Under the pieces are notes generated by a model, which saw only the letters and a program-made list of their open reading frames with translations, was not told where the DNA came from and ran no database searches. Shown here one piece after another: positions 28,416 to 37,401 of a stretch of DNA of 64,000 nt. The translations under genes and the position numbers were made by a program. The stretch is from Bacteroidia bacterium (GTDB lineage Bacteria > Bacteroidota > Bacteroidia > B-17B0 > Aurantibacillaceae): contig BPGX01000001.1 of NCBI GenBank assembly GCA_026003255.1, positions 186,001 to 250,000 of the forward strand, in the 5' to 3' direction. How positions within the stretch are numbered: position 1 is the stretch's first letter; each line of letters opens with the position of its first letter.

Positions 28416-28826
28416 ATGAAAAATATCATCAATACTTTTTTATTAATGTTTTTTTGTGGCATGGCTCTTTTATCAAACGCTCAAATTTACATTTCAACCG
28501 ATACAATTGGAAATAAAACTCAATCAAACAATCTTTATGTAAAACCCATCTCCTTTGACTCACTCGCATCAGGATTTGTTATTATCATCAAAAAAGAAGT
28601 AAAACTCCACAAACATCTTTATCATTCTGAACACGTCGTGGTTTTAGAAGGCGAAGGTAAAATGTGGTTAGGCGAAAAAGAATTTACCATCAAGAAAAAT
28701 GATGTAATTTTCATCCCTAAAAACACACCTCACAAAGTAATTACAACTTCTAAAAAACCTTTGAAAGTCATTAGCATTCAATCGCCTTATTTTGATGGTA
28801 AGGATAGAGTAATGTTAGAACAATAA
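28416..28826 (+). CDS. Exported cupin-domain protein
   Basis: A 136-residue protein with signal peptide MKNIINTFLLMFFCGMALLS and cleavage near NAQ (residue 23). A single cupin barrel follows, with HKHLYHSEHVVVLEGEGKMW (cupin motif 1: His, His, Glu) near 65-84 and IPKNTPHKVI (motif 2: His) near 99-108. A metal-binding mononuclear site is therefore intact. The function within the family is open (small-molecule binding, isomerase or dioxygenase). It follows the TolC gene by two bases, so the two are cotranscribed, but no shared function is evident. Confidence 0.85.
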   Translation: MKNIINTFLLMFFCGMALLSNAQIYISTDTIGNKTQSNNLYVKPISFDSLASGFVIIIKKEVKLHKHLYHSEHVVVLEGEGKMWLGEKEFTIKKNDVIFIPKNTPHKVITTSKKPLKVISIQSPYFDGKDRVMLEQ

Positions 28827-28837
28827 ATTTTTTTTCA

Positions 28838-30907
28838 ATGAAAAGAAAAGATATATTATTATTTTTATATTTCATTTCAGCAAAATTTTTTTCTCAAATC
28901 ATCTTTCAGGAAAAATTTAATTCTCTCGCACTTACCACACACACAACAACTTACTCCACTACACAATACACCACATTGCCCAATGGTTTTATAGACTTTA
29001 GTGAAGGATACAAAAATAACCCCGGTTCATCTCTTCACCCTAATGCACCTTTCCATACCGATAGTTTGAAATTCAAAGGTTGGGGCGTGTTATACAATCC
29101 TACATTAAAAGATACTTTTCTGGTATCTACATCCTGGGTAGATACCAACAAAGTTACAAGTAGATGGTTATTATTACCTGTGATTAACGGCATTTCCATT
29201 AATTCTGTTTTACACTGGAAAGCAATGGCACCAGACCCCAATTATGCCGATGGTTACGCCGTTTATATATCTACAAATACAACTACTACTGATACTACCA
29301 TTTTTAATAATTCTAACAAGGTTTTTCAAATTAACGATAATAGCACAAGTGGCGGCGGTGAAAAACAAAACTGGACATTAAGAAGTATTTCGCTTGCTAA
29401 TTATTCCGGACAAAGTATTCGTGTCGCTTTCAAAAATATCTCAAAGCAAAAATATCAACTCTGGATAGATGATATTATGGTGCAAAATTTACCTTATGCC
29501 TACGATGCCGCTATTGAAAACATTGGTAATGTAAAATATGTTTGGATTAATCAACCTTTTACATTAAAAGCAAAAATAATCAATCAAGGTTACCAAAACA
29601 TTTCTAATATCAATCTCGCCTACAGCATTCAAAGTATAACATATAATAATCAATCTTTTGCATTGAACAGTGATTTATTACCCCTCAACTCTTCTACTGT
29701 TGCTTTTACCAATACCATCAATATCAATACTGCTGGCCTATACAAAATCAAAATATGGATAAATCAAATCAATGGTCAACCTGACCAAAACCCATATAAT
29801 GATACTGTTTCTTACTACCTTTCTGTTTTGAATAATACCATCACTCCAAAAATTTTAGTAGAGCAACTCACAGATGCTTACCTTCCGGATGCTCCTGCCA
29901 ATCAGGATACTTTACAATCCATTACACAACAAGATACTAATATCCTTGTAGTGCAAATTCACCAAAACGATTCACTTAAAATCAGCAACTCTTATCTTTT
30001 TCCGCAATTATTTAAATTCCCCGAAAATGCTTTACCAGCAATGATTAATAGAAACTACTCAAATGACGTTTCACGCAATTATTTTTATAGAAATGAATTA
30101 AGGTCATATATTTTAAAACAAAAAAATGTTGTGAGCCCCTGTAAAATCAATATTTCTAATATCAATGCAGATACTATTGCCCGAAGCATTCAATGCAATG
30201 TATCAATAGAATTTTTTCAAAATGCTATTGGTGATTATAGAGTAGGTATTTACTTAATTGAAAATAATGTCTGTGGTAACGTCTCAGATACTTCATTAAA
30301 TGGCTACAATCAATTATCTTCCTTTTATTTCACGCCATATTCTAATTATTATCAACAAGGATATTATTTGTCATCTGCCGATGCTTTTCTTTTGAACGCT
30401 TATCAATACAAACATCATTATGTATTAAATCAAGCACCAGTCGGAATTTATGGTGATGCCACGGTAATTCCCAATAATCCAATTGCTAATAATGTATATT
30501 CACAATCTTACACTTTATCTATTCCTACATCAAGCAGTGCTTTCAAAAATAATTTTGATAATTTTTATCTTGTAGCATTTGTTTACGAACACGACACCTT
30601 GATAGAAAATAGAAATATTCTAAATGCAGATAAAAGAAAGGTTACAAATAATCCAGAATTGGTAAGTGTGGCTCAAAATACTTTACCAGACGATATTAAA
30701 ATATTCCCTAATCCTGCATCACAATATATTTTCGTAAATGTTCCATTCAATAAATTTCAGGGTATTATTTGGAATACTTTAGGTCAGCAAATGTTGTCCT
30801 TTCAATCGCCTCTAATAGACATTTCTTCTCTTCCACAGGGCGTTTATATTTTGAGCATCCTTTCAGATAGTCAGGTTTATAGTAAACGAATTATTATCCA
30901 ACGATGA
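28838..30907 (+). CDS. T9SS type A sorting-domain protein with choice-of-anchor J domain
   Basis: A 689-residue exported protein. A signal peptide runs to about FFSQ (residue 19). A choice-of-anchor J/cleaved-adhesin-like jelly-roll domain follows (about 22-220), with IIFQEKFNSLA, WGVLYNPT, SRWLLLPVI and YQLWIDDIMV. A CARDB/fibronectin-like segment (ENIGNVKYVWINQPFTLKA) and an Omp28-like region come next. The C-terminus is a sorting domain: IKIFPNPASQYIFV ... LPQGVYILSI ... KRIIIQR. It is probably a surface adhesin. It is the fourth gene of the 26995-31371 run, with ATGA coupling to the next gene. Confidence 0.85.
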   Translation: MKRKDILLFLYFISAKFFSQIIFQEKFNSLALTTHTTTYSTTQYTTLPNGFIDFSEGYKNNPGSSLHPNAPFHTDSLKFKGWGVLYNPTLKDTFLVSTSWVDTNKVTSRWLLLPVINGISINSVLHWKAMAPDPNYADGYAVYISTNTTTTDTTIFNNSNKVFQINDNSTSGGGEKQNWTLRSISLANYSGQSIRVAFKNISKQKYQLWIDDIMVQNLPYAYDAAIENIGNVKYVWINQPFTLKAKIINQGYQNISNINLAYSIQSITYNNQSFALNSDLLPLNSSTVAFTNTININTAGLYKIKIWINQINGQPDQNPYNDTVSYYLSVLNNTITPKILVEQLTDAYLPDAPANQDTLQSITQQDTNILVVQIHQNDSLKISNSYLFPQLFKFPENALPAMINRNYSNDVSRNYFYRNELRSYILKQKNVVSPCKINISNINADTIARSIQCNVSIEFFQNAIGDYRVGIYLIENNVCGNVSDTSLNGYNQLSSFYFTPYSNYYQQGYYLSSADAFLLNAYQYKHHYVLNQAPVGIYGDATVIPNNPIANNVYSQSYTLSIPTSSSAFKNNFDNFYLVAFVYEHDTLIENRNILNADKRKVTNNPELVSVAQNTLPDDIKIFPNPASQYIFVNVPFNKFQGIIWNTLGQQMLSFQSPLIDISSLPQGVYILSILSDSQVYSKRIIIQR

Positions 30908-31371
30908 GTTCATTAGTGCTTAATGCCTATCAAATAGTACCTTGCACGGAATATTTTTTTGAACAAGTTAAAGCAGGAATAGAAGCGATGTGGCTGGACA
31001 ATCGTTGTCTGGAGTATAAACAATTTTTAGTAGCGATTCATTCAAATAATGACGTGTTGGGCTTTGGAAGAATACGGGAATATCCCGATTGTTCTGAAAT
31101 ATGCAGCGTTGGCGTATTTGAAGCATACAGAAATCAAGGGATTGGAAAAAGTATTGTAAAAAAATTGATAGAAGAATTCTTAAAAAGGAATGATAAGCCC
31201 ATTTATGTGATTACTGTTATTCCAAAATTTTTTGAAAAACTGAATTTTAAGGTTATTAATGAACCGTTTCCAAAAGCCATTCAAGAAAAATTAGATTATT
31301 GCATTCAAGATTTACCAGTTCCAGAAGCGTATGTGGTGATGCGATTTAATCCCCCACCACCCAATCGGTGA
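30904..31371 (+). CDS. GNAT-family N-acetyltransferase, ArgA-like
   Basis: A 155-residue GNAT with GFGRIREYPDCSEICSVGVFEAYRNQGIGKSIVKKLIEEF (about 55-96) containing the acetyl-CoA loop NQGIGK. The tail KFFEKLNFKVINEPFPKAI with LDYC near 137 resembles the C-terminal part of short N-acetylglutamate-synthase-like proteins, although the usual Cys pair is not complete. The substrate is unknown. The start overlaps the stop of the T9SS gene (ATGA). The 3' end overlaps the convergent holin-like gene by 26 bases. Confidence 0.8.
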   Translation: MSSLVLNAYQIVPCTEYFFEQVKAGIEAMWLDNRCLEYKQFLVAIHSNNDVLGFGRIREYPDCSEICSVGVFEAYRNQGIGKSIVKKLIEEFLKRNDKPIYVITVIPKFFEKLNFKVINEPFPKAIQEKLDYCIQDLPVPEAYVVMRFNPPPPNR

Positions 31372-31684
31372 GAGTGGTGATAACACTGATAATCAATGAA
31401 AAAACAATTCCATAAATAAAATTTTCAATCTGTATGCCACCTACTAAATAAGCCGCCAGATAAACAAGACCTGTGTTAATGACAATGAGAAATAGTCCAA
31501 GTGTAAGAACAGTGATGGGTAATGAAAATAAAACAAGTATGGGCTTGATAATACCATTTAAAAAAGCCAGTGCCACTGTAAAAAGCAAAGCATTGAAAAA
31601 ACCATTGATATGAATACCTTTCAGAAAATAAGAAGCAACAAAAACAAAAATGCTATTAAGCAGTAGTTTTTTTAGAAAACTCAT
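31346..31684 (-). CDS. YvlD-like four-helix membrane protein (phage holin superfamily IV family)
   Basis: A 112-residue integral membrane protein with four hydrophobic segments (about 7-20, 28-48, 53-80 and 85-105) and the family pattern FLNGIIKPILVLFSLPITVLTLGLF. The family (PF04020) is named after mycobacteriophage holins, but chromosomal members are ordinary inner-membrane proteins of unknown function. It starts five bases after frr ends, so it is probably cotranscribed with frr. Its 3' end overlaps the convergent GNAT gene. Confidence 0.85.
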   Translation of the reverse strand: MSFLKKLLLNSIFVFVASYFLKGIHINGFFNALLFTVALAFLNGIIKPILVLFSLPITVLTLGLFLIVINTGLVYLAAYLVGGIQIENFIYGIVFSLIISVITTLTDWVVGD

Positions 31685-31688
31685 GAAA

Positions 31689-32246
31689 TTAAACTGTCAG
31701 AATTTCTTTTTCTTTTAATTCAAGATGCTTATCACATTTAGCAATATATTCATCGGTGAGTTTCTGAACTTTTTGTTCTAATGCTTTGGCTTCATCTTCG
31801 GGCAATCCTTCTTTTTGCATTTTCTTAATGGTTTCCATAGCTTCTTTACGAGCATTGCGAACGCCGATTTTAGCTTCCTCCACTACTTGTTTAGAGAGTT
31901 TTACTAATTCCTTTCTTCGTTCTTCAGTGAGAGGAGGTATTGAAATGCGAATAACAGTGCCGTCGTTTTGCGGATTAAATCCAAGATTAGCCATTTGAAT
32001 GGCTTTTTCAATAGGAGTTAACATATTTTTTTCCCACGGTTGTATAACGAGCGTTCGTGCATCTAAGGTATTAATGCTGGCCGTTTGTGAAATAGGTACT
32101 TTTGTTCCATAATAATCTACCAGAACATTGTCTAACATAGCTGGATTGGCCTTACCAGCACGAATTTTAGCGAGTTCTATTTCTAAATGCTGAATGGCTT
32201 TGTCCATCTGTGTTCTGGCTGTATCTAATAATTTTTTTTCATCCAT
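31689..32246 (-). CDS. frr: Ribosome recycling factor
   Basis: A 185-residue RRF that splits post-termination ribosomes with EF-G. Motifs are AIQHLEIELAKIRAGKANPAMLDNVLVDYYG (18-48), the domain II region TLVIQPWEK, and GTVIRISIPPLTEERRKELVK near 103-123. The start at 32246 (MDEKKLLDTAR) fits the family length; the upstream ATG at 32288 adds 14 unrelated residues. pyrH, the common neighbour of frr, is not next to it here. The preceding gene is a Lys/Ser-rich basic protein. Confidence 0.96.
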   Translation of the reverse strand: MDEKKLLDTARTQMDKAIQHLEIELAKIRAGKANPAMLDNVLVDYYGTKVPISQTASINTLDARTLVIQPWEKNMLTPIEKAIQMANLGFNPQNDGTVIRISIPPLTEERRKELVKLSKQVVEEAKIGVRNARKEAMETIKKMQKEGLPEDEAKALEQKVQKLTDEYIAKCDKHLELKEKEILTV

Positions 32247-32310
32247 AGTTCTTAAAGTTTGAGTGCAAATATCTGAAAAAATGTACATTTATGAAAAATA
32301 GAAACCACAC

Positions 32311-32772
32311 TTACAATATCTCCTCTGCATTTGGATATTGTGATTTCCACTTTTTCAAGGACTTTTCATCTCTTACAAAAATGATGGTTTTAGAATCTAT
32401 TCTGAGTTTTACAAGGTATTTGGGTTTTGAAGATGAAGGAACAATTGGGGTGCTTTCATCTTTTGGAGTAATGTCTTTTTTAGGTTTTGATGCCTTTTTA
32501 TTAGTAGATTTGGAAGTAGTAGCCACCTTTTTGGAAAGAGATTTTTTCTTGAGAGAAGAAGTTTTGGATAATTTCTTTTTATCTTTTTCAGAACTTTTTT
32601 TTCTTTTCTTTTCATTTTGTTTAGAAGATTTGATCGAGGGCTTTTTATTTTTTTCCTTAACTGCTTCTTTAACTAACGATGGCTTTTTTTTCTTGTTGGT
32701 GTCTTTTGAAAGACCTTTATTTCCAGAAGATTTAGAAACCTTACCTGATGTTTTTTTCTTCTTTTTAGACAT
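32311..32772 (-). CDS. Lys/Ser-rich basic protein with a short folded C-terminus
   Basis: A 153-residue protein. Residues 1 to about 112 are almost entirely Lys, Ser, Thr, Asn and Pro (KKKKK, SKSS, KKRKKSSEKDKKK), like eukaryotic H1 tails or bacterial histone-like tails. The last ~40 residues look folded (YLVKLRIDSKTIIFVRDE ... WKSQYPNAEEIL). Nucleic-acid or membrane-surface binding is inference. A 164-codon reading frame on the other strand is its mirror image and is rejected because it is Phe/Leu low-complexity. The gene is 64 bases upstream of frr on the same strand. Confidence 0.6.
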   Translation of the reverse strand: MSKKKKKTSGKVSKSSGNKGLSKDTNKKKKPSLVKEAVKEKNKKPSIKSSKQNEKKRKKSSEKDKKKLSKTSSLKKKSLSKKVATTSKSTNKKASKPKKDITPKDESTPIVPSSSKPKYLVKLRIDSKTIIFVRDEKSLKKWKSQYPNAEEIL

Positions 32773-32862
32773 AAAATGGATTTAAAGAAAGGATAATAAT
32801 AGTTTAAAAAGATTGCATAAATATACAAAAATTTTAATGACATTTGCTTTTTTTGAAAAAAT

Positions 32863-34275
32863 ATGCATAACCTGATAAAATTATTATTACTAATTCCTGT
32901 TATAAATGTGCTATTTTCCCAATCTAACCTTTCTTATTTTTTTCAGCAAAAAGAATGGCAAAGTACTATTATCGGTATTTCAGTAAAGGATGTCAATACT
33001 AAACAAACACTTTTAGAATATAATAGTCATATTCAATTAGTGCCCGCCAGCACCTTTAAACTTTTAGTAACTGCTGTAGTTTTAGAAAAGTTAGGAGCAA
33101 ATTTTCGTTTTTCAACTCCAATATATATCAATGGAAAGATTCAAAATAATACACTTTACGGCGATCTAATTATTCAGGGGAAAGGAGACCCAACAATAGA
33201 ATCCAGATTTTTTCAATCTCCCAAACTATCGGATTTTGTTGAAATTCTGAAAAAAAATAATATTCAGAAAATTAACGGAAAAATTATTTTTGATGCATCC
33301 TATACTCAGTCCGATATTAATGACAACTGGATCTGGGAAGATATTAATAACTATTATACTGCTATTCCTTATGCTTTCAATATCTATGACAACGAATACC
33401 ATATTTTCCTTCAATCAGAAAGTGAAAATAATCCCGTCAAAGTAATAAGAATAGAACCTCAATATGTCTCAAAACCTTTCATTGAAATTACAGAAAATTC
33501 TCTCATTGCAAAAGGTAAAGGTGATAATGCATATATTTTTGGGGACCCGTTGGGATATACAAAACGACTCAAAGGAAGTATTCCACCATTTCAAAAAGAG
33601 TACTCAATAGAAGGTTCATTGCCGAATTCAACACGAATGTTTGTAGAACAATTGGTAGCAGTTTTTCAAAAACATCAGATTCTTTTTCAGCAATCAGAAA
33701 TTTTGATTAATTCAAAAGATTCATTGAATTATTCTGCATTGCATTTAATCGGAGAAGTTCATTCACCGCCTTTATCTGAAATCATTCGCTTGACCAATTT
33801 ACACAGTATTAATTTATTTGCAGAAGCAATGTTATTCGCCATTGGTAACGGCAACTACGAACAAGGCAAAATAGAAGTGATAAACTTTTTGAAGAAATTA
33901 AACACCAATACCAATGAGATAAATATAGATGATGCCTGTGGACTGTCAAGGTTAAATGGTATATCAACCGATGCGTTATGTCAATTGTTAGTTCAAATGT
34001 ATGTTTCAAAGCGGGGAGAAGTGTTTCTAAAATCTTTGCCAGTGGCGGGAGAAAACGGGACGATGAAAAATTTTTCAGATACTTTTCCTTTGAAGGGAAA
34101 TCTACGATGTAAAACAGGATACATTCAAAGAGTCAGAACATACTCAGGTTATATGACTACCAAATCTGGTAAAACATTAGCTGTATGCGTATTTTTCAAC
34201 AATTTCAATAATGGCATTGAAAAAATAAAACACACTACTAAAATATTTTTTGAAACTTTGTACCAAAATTTCTGA
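32863..34275 (+). CDS. dacB: D-Ala-D-Ala carboxypeptidase/endopeptidase, PBP4 type
   Basis: A 470-residue periplasmic class C penicillin-binding protein (S13) that trims peptidoglycan cross-links. A signal peptide runs to about residue 19 (LFSQ). The catalytic SxxK is Ser63-Thr-Phe-Lys66, SxN is Ser315-Ile-Asn317, and KTG is at 417-419 in LRCKTGYIQ. The insertion typical of PBP4 lies between the first two motifs. It heads a plus-strand group with the YihY-like and DUF5683 genes. GACATTTG at 32839-32846, one mismatch from the -7 consensus, is a likely promoter. Confidence 0.93.
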   Translation: MHNLIKLLLLIPVINVLFSQSNLSYFFQQKEWQSTIIGISVKDVNTKQTLLEYNSHIQLVPASTFKLLVTAVVLEKLGANFRFSTPIYINGKIQNNTLYGDLIIQGKGDPTIESRFFQSPKLSDFVEILKKNNIQKINGKIIFDASYTQSDINDNWIWEDINNYYTAIPYAFNIYDNEYHIFLQSESENNPVKVIRIEPQYVSKPFIEITENSLIAKGKGDNAYIFGDPLGYTKRLKGSIPPFQKEYSIEGSLPNSTRMFVEQLVAVFQKHQILFQQSEILINSKDSLNYSALHLIGEVHSPPLSEIIRLTNLHSINLFAEAMLFAIGNGNYEQGKIEVINFLKKLNTNTNEINIDDACGLSRLNGISTDALCQLLVQMYVSKRGEVFLKSLPVAGENGTMKNFSDTFPLKGNLRCKTGYIQRVRTYSGYMTTKSGKTLAVCVFFNNFNNGIEKIKHTTKIFFETLYQNF

Positions 34276-34282
34276 AAAGAAT

Positions 34283-35587
34283 ATGATAAACCTCATAAGA
34301 TATATCTGGAATATTTTAACAAAAAACTTGTGGGATGTTAGATTAGAAAAGGAGAAACCAGTAGTTGCCTGGATCGTAAGGTATGTTAGGATATTCTCAT
34401 TGGCTGGAAGACAATTTATTCATAATAAATGCATTATTCAAGCAACAGCACTGACTTATTACACTTTCTTTTCAATTGTTCCCCTGGTAGCTTTGGCATT
34501 TGCCATTGCCAAAGGATTTGGTCTTGAAAAAGAACTTGAAAAAGAAATATTAAACAAGAATCCGCAATATGAATTTGTGTTGGTAAATGTTTTTGACTAC
34601 GCTAATAAAATGTTAAGTGCTGCAAAAGGCGGTATCATTGCTGGCGCTGGAGTTTTGTTATTGTTGTACAGTGTAATATCATTATTAAACAATATTGAAA
34701 ATGTGTTTAACCAAATCTGGGGAGCACAAAAATCCAAAAGTTGGTTTAGAAAAATTGCGGATTACATTGCAATTATGATTTTTGCCCCCATATTCTTGAT
34801 TTTGTCAAGTAGCGCCGTAATATTGCTTCGAACAAAAATGTCTTCTATTTTGTTTTCAAGCGCAGCGGTTGTTGGTATTAATCTCATTTCACTTGGTCTG
34901 TTGATGATGATTTTTTTCTTCATTTTTAAGTCATTAACGAATGCTTTTGTTTCTGTTCGTTCGGCATTCTTTGGAGCATTCTGGTCAGCATTATTTTTTG
35001 AGTTGTTAGAGTGGCTTTACTTACATTTTCAAATTGGAGTTTCTCGTTACAATGCTATTTATGGAAGTTTTGCAGCAGTGCCTTTGTTTTTATTGTTTAT
35101 TCAATACAGCTGGTTTGTAGTACTTTTTGGTGCAGAAATAGTGTATGCCCATCAACATGTAAACGAATTCGAATTAGAAACAGGAATCAGTAATTTGAGT
35201 AATCGTTTAAAAAAAGTATTATGCATTATGGTTATGAACAAAATATTAAACCTTTTTGTCAAAGGTGATAAAAACATTTCTATTCAAAAAATAGCTTCGA
35301 ATCTTGACTTACCAGGACATCTGATTCAAAATATTATTCAGGATTTGATTGAAACAGAATTTGTGATAGAAGTAAAACAGGAAAACGATGACCCAATATA
35401 CTTACCATTCAAGCCAGATTATCAAATATCAGTTTCAGAACTTTTGAAAGCATTGGATGGAAAAGGTACCAATACTCTACCTATGGACGAAACAATCGAA
35501 TATAAATCATCTAACGAATTGATAAGCAAAGTCGAAGAAATTGTGCAAAATAATTTTGGTCATTTATTGGTGAAAGAAGTGATATGA
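34283..35587 (+). CDS. YihY/BrkB-family membrane protein
   Basis: A 434-residue protein. The first ~290 residues are the six-helix YihY/BrkB domain (QATALTYYTFFSIVPLVALAFAIAKGFG near 45-72, later YNAIYGSFAAVPLFLLFIQYSWFVVLFGAE near 258-287). The C-terminal ~140 residues form a soluble winged-helix-like domain. The family was once called ribonuclease BN in error; its true function is unsettled. A start at 34250 is possible but overlaps dacB by 26 bases; the ATG at 34283 follows the dacB stop. The stop overlaps the DUF5683 start (ATGA). Confidence 0.88.
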   Translation: MINLIRYIWNILTKNLWDVRLEKEKPVVAWIVRYVRIFSLAGRQFIHNKCIIQATALTYYTFFSIVPLVALAFAIAKGFGLEKELEKEILNKNPQYEFVLVNVFDYANKMLSAAKGGIIAGAGVLLLLYSVISLLNNIENVFNQIWGAQKSKSWFRKIADYIAIMIFAPIFLILSSSAVILLRTKMSSILFSSAAVVGINLISLGLLMMIFFFIFKSLTNAFVSVRSAFFGAFWSALFFELLEWLYLHFQIGVSRYNAIYGSFAAVPLFLLFIQYSWFVVLFGAEIVYAHQHVNEFELETGISNLSNRLKKVLCIMVMNKILNLFVKGDKNISIQKIASNLDLPGHLIQNIIQDLIETEFVIEVKQENDDPIYLPFKPDYQISVSELLKALDGKGTNTLPMDETIEYKSSNELISKVEEIVQNNFGHLLVKEVI

Positions 35588-36165
35588 AGACATCAGGATA
35601 TAAAACACGGTACTCCATTAATTATACACGGTATGGTCTTTTATTTAGTTTATTTCTTTTGAGTTATACATTAATTGCTCAAGAATCTTCTATTTTCACC
35701 AAAAAGAAAAAAAGTTTTTTTACAAATTGGTCTGAACCTAAAAAAGCCAGCGTGATGAGTGCTGTACTACCCGGACTTGGTCAACTCTACAATAAAAAAT
35801 ACTGGAAAATACCTGTAATCTATGGATTAGGCGGATTATTGACTTACAATGTGATTCAACAAAATAAAAATTATGTGTATTACAAGTCAGAACTCATAAA
35901 TGTAATCAATGGTGGAACAAATGCGGAAGGATATTCTGCACAGCAACTTACTTTACTGAAAAATCAAAGTAAAAAATGGCGGGATTTATCTATTGCGGGC
36001 GTTGTGGCAGTTTATGTTCTGAATATATTGGATGCTAATGTAGATGCGCACTTAAAACATTTTGATGTGAGTGATAATTTGACTTTTGTTGTTTTCCCAT
36101 CGTATTATTGGATAAACGACAAACCTATAGGAATAATTGATTGTAGTATTAGTATTAGATTTTAG
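35584..36165 (+). CDS. DUF5683 domain protein
   Basis: A 193-residue protein with a hydrophobic N-terminal signal (about 14-30). The DUF5683 core starts WSEPKKASVMSAVLPGLGQLYNKKYWKIPVIYGLGGLLTYN (about 49-89) and ends near NILDANVDAHLKHFDVSDN (about 141-159). The family is restricted to Bacteroidota, membrane-associated and of unknown role. It is coupled to the YihY-like gene by ATGA and converges with the T9SS gene, with a four-base overlap of stops. Confidence 0.85.
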   Translation: MKTSGYKTRYSINYTRYGLLFSLFLLSYTLIAQESSIFTKKKKSFFTNWSEPKKASVMSAVLPGLGQLYNKKYWKIPVIYGLGGLLTYNVIQQNKNYVYYKSELINVINGGTNAEGYSAQQLTLLKNQSKKWRDLSIAGVVAVYVLNILDANVDAHLKHFDVSDNLTFVVFPSYYWINDKPIGIIDCSISIRF

Positions 36166-37163
36166 TTTTGAATCATTAGTTTACCAAAAACGATAAAAGG
36201 ATTTTTGTCGGATGAATGATTGATAAATTGATAACAATATACACCAGGAGATAAATTTTGTCTAAACAATGTAAGTTTATCCCCATTAATTCTTATCTTT
36301 TCTACAAGTTGTCCCAAACAATTAAAAAGATAAAAATCACCTTCTACTTTTTCATTAAAATTAATGTCACAATGTGTAGAAAATGGATTGGGGAATATAC
36401 TTATTAAATCTGACTTTTTATGAATATTTTTTTCTTCAATATTAAGAGGTAGATATTGACAATTAAAACTTGGTGTTGTTACAGGATAAATAGTTTGATT
36501 ATTAATCCGAACGCAAGTCAACATAGTGTTGACTTCAAAAGGAATTTCTAATGGAAATAATAATCCTAAACTACTTCCAATACCTTCAATAAGATAAGCA
36601 AAAGTACCAGGATAACCAGAATAACCAATTCCAAAGCGTTTGTGATAATTTCCATTTACAAGAACGGAATCAATATTAGTAACAACCTTTGGATACGGGG
36701 TATGATTAATGTATGAATAGGGAAGTGTATCACCTATATTAAGATTAAAATCATACAAGAGTTGTGCAGGTTGACCTGCTGGAGCAAAGTAAACTTTTTT
36801 ATTGATAACATCCTGTCTTATTGCACCAATATATTGATAGTTTTGTGATACAATATAAGCACCTTGGGGAGTACACCAGGGTGGACACGTAACCGGTCCT
36901 GCATAATAAGAAGTTTTAATATATCCTTCATAAAGTTTTTTGTATACGTGATGTCCTATAAGTGTATCTTCGTTACTTAAAGAATCTGATACATCCATAT
37001 CGAATACACAAGGACTACCTGAACAACAACCACATGAGCCAGGAATGCCACCGGCTTTGTTCATCCAAACTGCATATTGAAAAGGGAAAGGGTGATAGAT
37101 ATTAGTTTGACCTAATAAATAAAATGATGTTAAAAATAAAATTATAACTATGCTCCTAAACAT
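36162..37163 (-). CDS. T9SS type A sorting-domain protein
   Basis: A 333-residue exported protein with a signal peptide through about residue 18 (LLGQ). The N-terminal domain is Cys-rich (GSCGCCSGSPCVFD near 42-55, CPPWCTPQG near 97-105), followed by beta-rich sequence with a YLIEGIGSSLGLLFPLE motif often seen in Bacteroidota secreted proteins. The last ~80 residues are the sorting domain (SIFPNPFSTHCDINF ... SPGVYCYQFI ... GKLMIQN). The function of the N-terminal domain is unknown. The promoter TATCTTTG is at 37182-37189. Confidence 0.85.
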   Translation of the reverse strand: MFRSIVIILFLTSFYLLGQTNIYHPFPFQYAVWMNKAGGIPGSCGCCSGSPCVFDMDVSDSLSNEDTLIGHHVYKKLYEGYIKTSYYAGPVTCPPWCTPQGAYIVSQNYQYIGAIRQDVINKKVYFAPAGQPAQLLYDFNLNIGDTLPYSYINHTPYPKVVTNIDSVLVNGNYHKRFGIGYSGYPGTFAYLIEGIGSSLGLLFPLEIPFEVNTMLTCVRINNQTIYPVTTPSFNCQYLPLNIEEKNIHKKSDLISIFPNPFSTHCDINFNEKVEGDFYLFNCLGQLVEKIRINGDKLTLFRQNLSPGVYCYQFINHSSDKNPFIVFGKLMIQN

Positions 37164-37181
37164 ATATATCTTTTGTTTTTA

Positions 37182-37189
37182 CAAAGATA
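37182..37189 (-). promoter_or_regulatory. Promoter -7 element of the 333-residue T9SS gene
   Basis: The minus strand reads TATCTTTG, a perfect TAnnTTTG match, 18 bases from the ATG. Confidence 0.6.
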
Positions 37190-37199
37190 AGAAATTTTT

Positions 37200-37396
37200 C
37201 CTAAAATCCGCAAGTAAAATTACAAGAATTTTTATATAACTTGTTGGAACCCTTGTTAATCGTGCATCTCATCAAATTTATTTATTGGGTTGAATGAACA
37301 ATTTTGGTGCACTATATTTTGGGGAAAATATATTCTAAATCCTGCTTCTATCAATGATTTTGAAAGTGTTTGTAAAAATCACTTGCGGATTTTAGG
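37200..37396. repeat. 197-base element with perfect 16-bp terminal inverted repeats
   Basis: CCTAAAATCCGCAAGT at 37200-37215 is repeated in perfect inverted form at 37381-37396. Both copies are flanked outside by T/A-rich sequence that could hide a short target duplication. No reading frame is seen inside. The ends differ from those of the dispersed repeat that begins a few bases to the right. It looks like a MITE or solo relic of an insertion sequence. Confidence 0.65.
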
Positions 37397-37401
37397 TTTT
37401 T

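Noticed and set aside
31346-31684. Prophage lysis gene, from the holin-superfamily match
   Set aside because: No other phage genes are present; chromosomal members of this family are ordinary membrane proteins.
32291-32785. A 164-codon plus-strand frame opposite the Lys/Ser-rich gene
   Set aside because: Its Phe/Leu/Ser-rich sequence is what the complement of Lys/Ser codons produces. The minus-strand frame has the better start and a folded-looking C-terminus.
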